DNA of 64,000 nucleotides from Marinibactrum halimedae. Lineage in GTDB: Bacteria; Pseudomonadota; Gammaproteobacteria; Pseudomonadales; Cellvibrionaceae. Location: NCBI RefSeq assembly GCF_021234875.1, contig NZ_JAJQVM010000002.1, positions 1 to 64,000 on the forward strand, written 5' to 3'. The notes below the pieces were generated by a model. The model saw only the letters and a program-made list of their open reading frames with translations. It did not search any database and was not told where the DNA came from. Within the stretch, counting starts at the first letter, position 1. Every line of letters starts with the position of its first letter. The position numbers were made by a program, and so were the translations under genes. This document shows positions 62,201 to 64,000 of this stretch, in pieces.

Positions 62201-64000
62201 TGTTCCACAAGAGCCGATTTCCGGTCAGGGTGTTGCGTCGTGGCACACCGCGCAGTAACGCCAGTTCTTCATCCAACAGGCTCGGTAGTGCTTGCTCGAA
62301 AGCAAACAAGCTGGGTGAGAGGTAACCGTTGCCATCGCCCGCCTGACCAATGGTGGGGTCCATGGCATCCGAGAAGGCTTCGTTCCCCAGCAGGGTGTAG
62401 AGGTCGGCCAAACGGCTGGCGGCAAACAACAATTGCTTGTTAATGGCATCGTCGTCAGTAATGGCATTGGGTGCCTGAATACTCAACGCAATGGCTTCAT
62501 TGAGGATGGTTTGGTACAGCTCAATTAACCCAATTTGGTTGAGGTTACCGTTTTCGCTGTTGAGGGCCACATCCCCTTGGTAAGCCCGGCCCGCTTGCAC
62601 CAACATGCTGGTGTAGCTGTTCACATCGTTATTGTGGAAGTCACGATAGCGCTGCTCGAAAGTATTGATGTCTTCCAATACACGCTTCACCCAACCACTA
62701 ACGGCCACCGGGCGAATGGGGTCACCCGGCACCACCGCTTCGCCACTCAAACTGCTCCAATGGATGCCTTCTGGGTCGTTTTCGGTTCTCAAACCACGAT
62801 AACGGCTTAAAACCCAGCCGTCGGACAACAGCGGGCGACCTTCGTCGAGATAATGACTGATGTCATCGCCTTGTAAGCGAACCCAACCAATCGGGGCTCC
62901 ATTGCTGCCTACAGTGATGCTCGGCTCGCCGTCCACATCTGGGTGCCAGTACCATTCGAACTCCAATTCATCGGCACGGCCACCGAAATCCAAGTGGTGG
63001 CGCAGTACCAAGCGTTTATCCAGCAGGTTCAGTTCATTGCGCAAGACGTTCACACTGCCTTTGGCAATGGGCTCGACCACTCGAACAATGTGTAACTTAG
63101 TGGAGGGGGTATCGGAGTCGGTATCGGCGTTTTCTGCCAACACCACATAACCCGGTTTGCGGGCAAAGGCGGTGGTTAATGCCACATCCGCTTGCACCAA
63201 GTTGTGTTGCAATTGGCGATTGCCGTTGCTATCCAGAATGGGGTCTGGCAGTTCTTCGCTATCGTCATCCGGCGCTTCACGGGCGAGTTCCATCCCGATC
63301 AGTAAGGCTTCATCGGCTAGGCCATCGCCATCAAAATCCGTTTTATTGGGGTTGCGTGATTGATGGTAGAGCTTATCCACCACCACGTCCCAAGGGGTGC
63401 CAGCTTTCACATCGTCTGCGTTCAAGAACGGGTCATCGCTGGAGCCACTGACTCCGAAGTTATCGAAACGCTTCAGTAGCTCGCGTTCGAAATTCGTCAT
63501 CACATTGGTTAAGTGCATGACGTTGGGCAGGTCGTCGGCGTCTTGCCCGGTGGTAGGGTCATACTTGCCACCACGGAAGTAAAAGAAACCGCTTTGCTCA
63601 TTGAGCAAATGGCGGAAACGCAAACGATAGCGCAGGTCGCTGGGTAGGCGAGGGAAGTCGTAGTCGCCACCTAAATCTGGGCGGATACGCGCAGGCAGGT
63701 TCACCAATACTTCACCGGTATTACTGACCAGTTGAATCACGGGGCCACTTTCATTGGCACCTAACTGCACTTTGCCTGTGGGGGCCACTTGAATCTCTTG
63801 ACGGTAATTGAACAACCGCACTGTGGCTTGTTCGGCGCGAGCGGCACTGGCGGGGTTAACGTCGATGGGGTCATTCTCATCGTACACCACCTGCAAGTTG
63901 CGCATGTTCTCGACGCCCGGCAGGTTGTTTCGGGCATCAATCAACGTTTCACCAATGGCGATGACTGGCACATCGTCTGGCCACTGGTTAGTAAAGGTAA
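59241..64000 (-). CDS. Giant exported-type protein of unknown function (5' end outside window)
   Basis: The frame is open to the window edge, so the GTG at 63971 is not the start; at least 1586 residues are encoded. Numbering from 63971, I see a beta-rich N-part (IQLVSNTGEVLVNLPARIRPDLGG), Ca-binding-like repeats (DTNGDGIEDEAQ, DADTDSDTPS), a long helical middle, a CQRCG motif, then a coiled coil, a Gly/Ala hydrophobic stretch (about 1070-1130: LAGFSGAAGMS, AAAGVLTGGIIGG) and a second coiled coil (about 1140-1215), and a C-terminal beta domain ending DIRLVFDTYSFTGS. Helix-hydrophobic hairpin-helix is a pore-former layout, but no family is assigned. It heads an operon with PpiC and amylase-like genes. 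Confidence 0.7.
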   Translation of the reverse strand, partial: TFTNQWPDDVPVIAIGETLIDARNNLPGVENMRNLQVVYDENDPIDVNPASAARAEQATVRLFNYRQEIQVAPTGKVQLGANESGPVIQLVSNTGEVLVNLPARIRPDLGGDYDFPRLPSDLRYRLRFRHLLNEQSGFFYFRGGKYDPTTGQDADDLPNVMHLTNVMTNFERELLKRFDNFGVSGSSDDPFLNADDVKAGTPWDVVVDKLYHQSRNPNKTDFDGDGLADEALLIGMELAREAPDDDSEELPDPILDSNGNRQLQHNLVQADVALTTAFARKPGYVVLAENADTDSDTPSTKLHIVRVVEPIAKGSVNVLRNELNLLDKRLVLRHHLDFGGRADELEFEWYWHPDVDGEPSITVGSNGAPIGWVRLQGDDISHYLDEGRPLLSDGWVLSRYRGLRTENDPEGIHWSSLSGEAVVPGDPIRPVAVSGWVKRVLEDINTFEQRYRDFHNNDVNSYTSMLVQAGRAYQGDVALNSENGNLNQIGLIELYQTILNEAIALSIQAPNAITDDDAINKQLLFAASRLADLYTLLGNEAFSDAMDPTIGQAGDGNGYLSPSLFAFEQALPSLLDEELALLRGVPRRNTLTGNRLLWNTSGGAVEATYVQVYGLSDTNGDGIEDEAQRQFPQGHGDAWGHYLTANKLYYSLARHPNYDWKPLTDTTTIAGVALQVDYQDEERFARTAAAKARTGARLVDLTFRKEYTHAPSGQWQGYKDTNAERAWGMDGWARRAGQGAFFDWALANALLPYDDSANSDTDSGTDVDRIDRQTVSELTAIPAALQEIDAIVSRADQGNNPFGLASDAIPFDISPKALREGETHFEQVYSRALQSANNSLEIFNYANALTQQIRQGQLSNAEFQRLEEDKERDFKNRLIELMGYPYQGNIGPGKVYPSGYDGPDLYQYMYIDSALPDLPESRLETVQFSLPPLTIPSGGCQRCGTGSASGFLFRRDLEEDVNGFFNLDESGNAVMQMPYYSQLSSYAFVAPHSWESRRAPGKLQLQLGEIQSVQARLNSATADNQVLLEQIQAEVDLLESIYQIRGDEILVLNKNSSSNYVLTNKLADMRAAAELSTLAGEAVYRLAGPVLAGFSGAAGMSFDPTFPVRAAFGSVSGSFAAAGVLTGGIIGGNAMNEQARVEDLAFSNSIFIEKSSFKIELKQQLTVIENLIHEALQKQHSVVELLQEMENAKGVYQQLVAEAVRVMEERIAFRKEVASRTTDERYRDMTYRVFRNDALQKYRASFDLAARYTYLAAKAFDYETGLLSDSVEDQSFYESLVKERSLGQFDGSGLPVAGVQGLSTPLARMQQVYTGAESRYGLLDPLNEEHHFSLRREAFRILEGDSGRERWQSMLQNARVDDLWDLPEFREFCVAPGVSPADGQLPGLVLRFGTSIQNGKNLFGWQAGAGDAIYSASRSATKLYRVGLHFDNYPTDSLIRTPYAYLVPVGTDVMRSPEDITQLRFYQVLDQSIPVPTDLVQANDTYTDDDWIPQLDVLGNWADRRRHSQMPVNTQAHFNFDDVTTDGRLVGRSVWNTEWVLIIPSQSLLGGTNGEGLEVFINGANGGEGVSDIRLVFDTYSFTGS

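Noticed and set aside
59630-62443. Plus-strand frames of up to 265 codons inside the giant gene
   Set aside because: They run antisense to the G+C-rich part of the giant gene, are Arg/Pro-rich and have no family features.

Overview
The window reads as chromosome of a Gram-negative, probably marine, gammaproteobacterium. It has outer-membrane porins, lipoproteins with lipoboxes, a type VI secretion Hcp protein, an FNR/Anr-type oxygen-response site, the DUF2868/DUF3482 pair and secreted proteases with DPD or PGD linkers. I cannot name the species from sequence alone. No tRNA, rRNA or CRISPR array was seen.

Layout. 1-4 kb is an AT-rich accessory island. It holds the end of an IS66 transposase, two nearly identical hcp genes on a 0.7-kb direct repeat, and behind each hcp a papain-like (YopT/C58-type) cysteine protease gene. 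One protease is intact; the other is cut by IS66 just before its catalytic His. A third member lies alone at 53.8-54.6 kb. 4-11 kb carries a beta-propeller/di-haem lipoprotein, a halogenase-like flavoprotein, a DUF3012 mini-lipoprotein, a DUF3157-like protein and a DUF819 membrane protein. 11.9-20.6 kb looks like a low-oxygen energy module. A minus-strand run of MaoC-phosphotransacylase, acetate kinase, FabI-type reductase and P-type ATPase has FNR/Anr-like boxes upstream, followed by two cytochrome b561 paralogues.

21-28 kb holds ada-MOSC, an ECF sigma factor overlapping a VWA membrane protein, a polytopic chemoreceptor and a SCO protein. 28-35 kb encodes exported proteins: an HExxH lipoprotein with a PGD-repeat linker and a large subtilase, with an IS5 remnant between them. 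35-43 kb has DUF3482 GTPase/DUF2868, a CHASE-diguanylate cyclase, an AraC regulator and an outer-membrane barrel. 42-47 kb has a Ser/Thr kinase, an alpha/beta hydrolase and a Sel1-caspase protein. 47-53.7 kb has a solute-binding protein, an acyltransferase, a porin with a phosphate-binding-like partner, and a trypsin-like protease.

55-56.6 kb has two unrecognised adjacent genes. 56.6-64 kb is a minus-strand operon of a giant protein (running off the window), a PpiC-type lipoprotein and an amylase-like protein that lacks GH13 catalytic residues.

The best candidates for an undescribed system are the hcp-C58 protease cassettes and the giant-protein/PpiC/dead-amylase operon. A second genome-level feature is the abundance of short (13-18 bp) tandem repeats in intergenic DNA and at protein N-termini.
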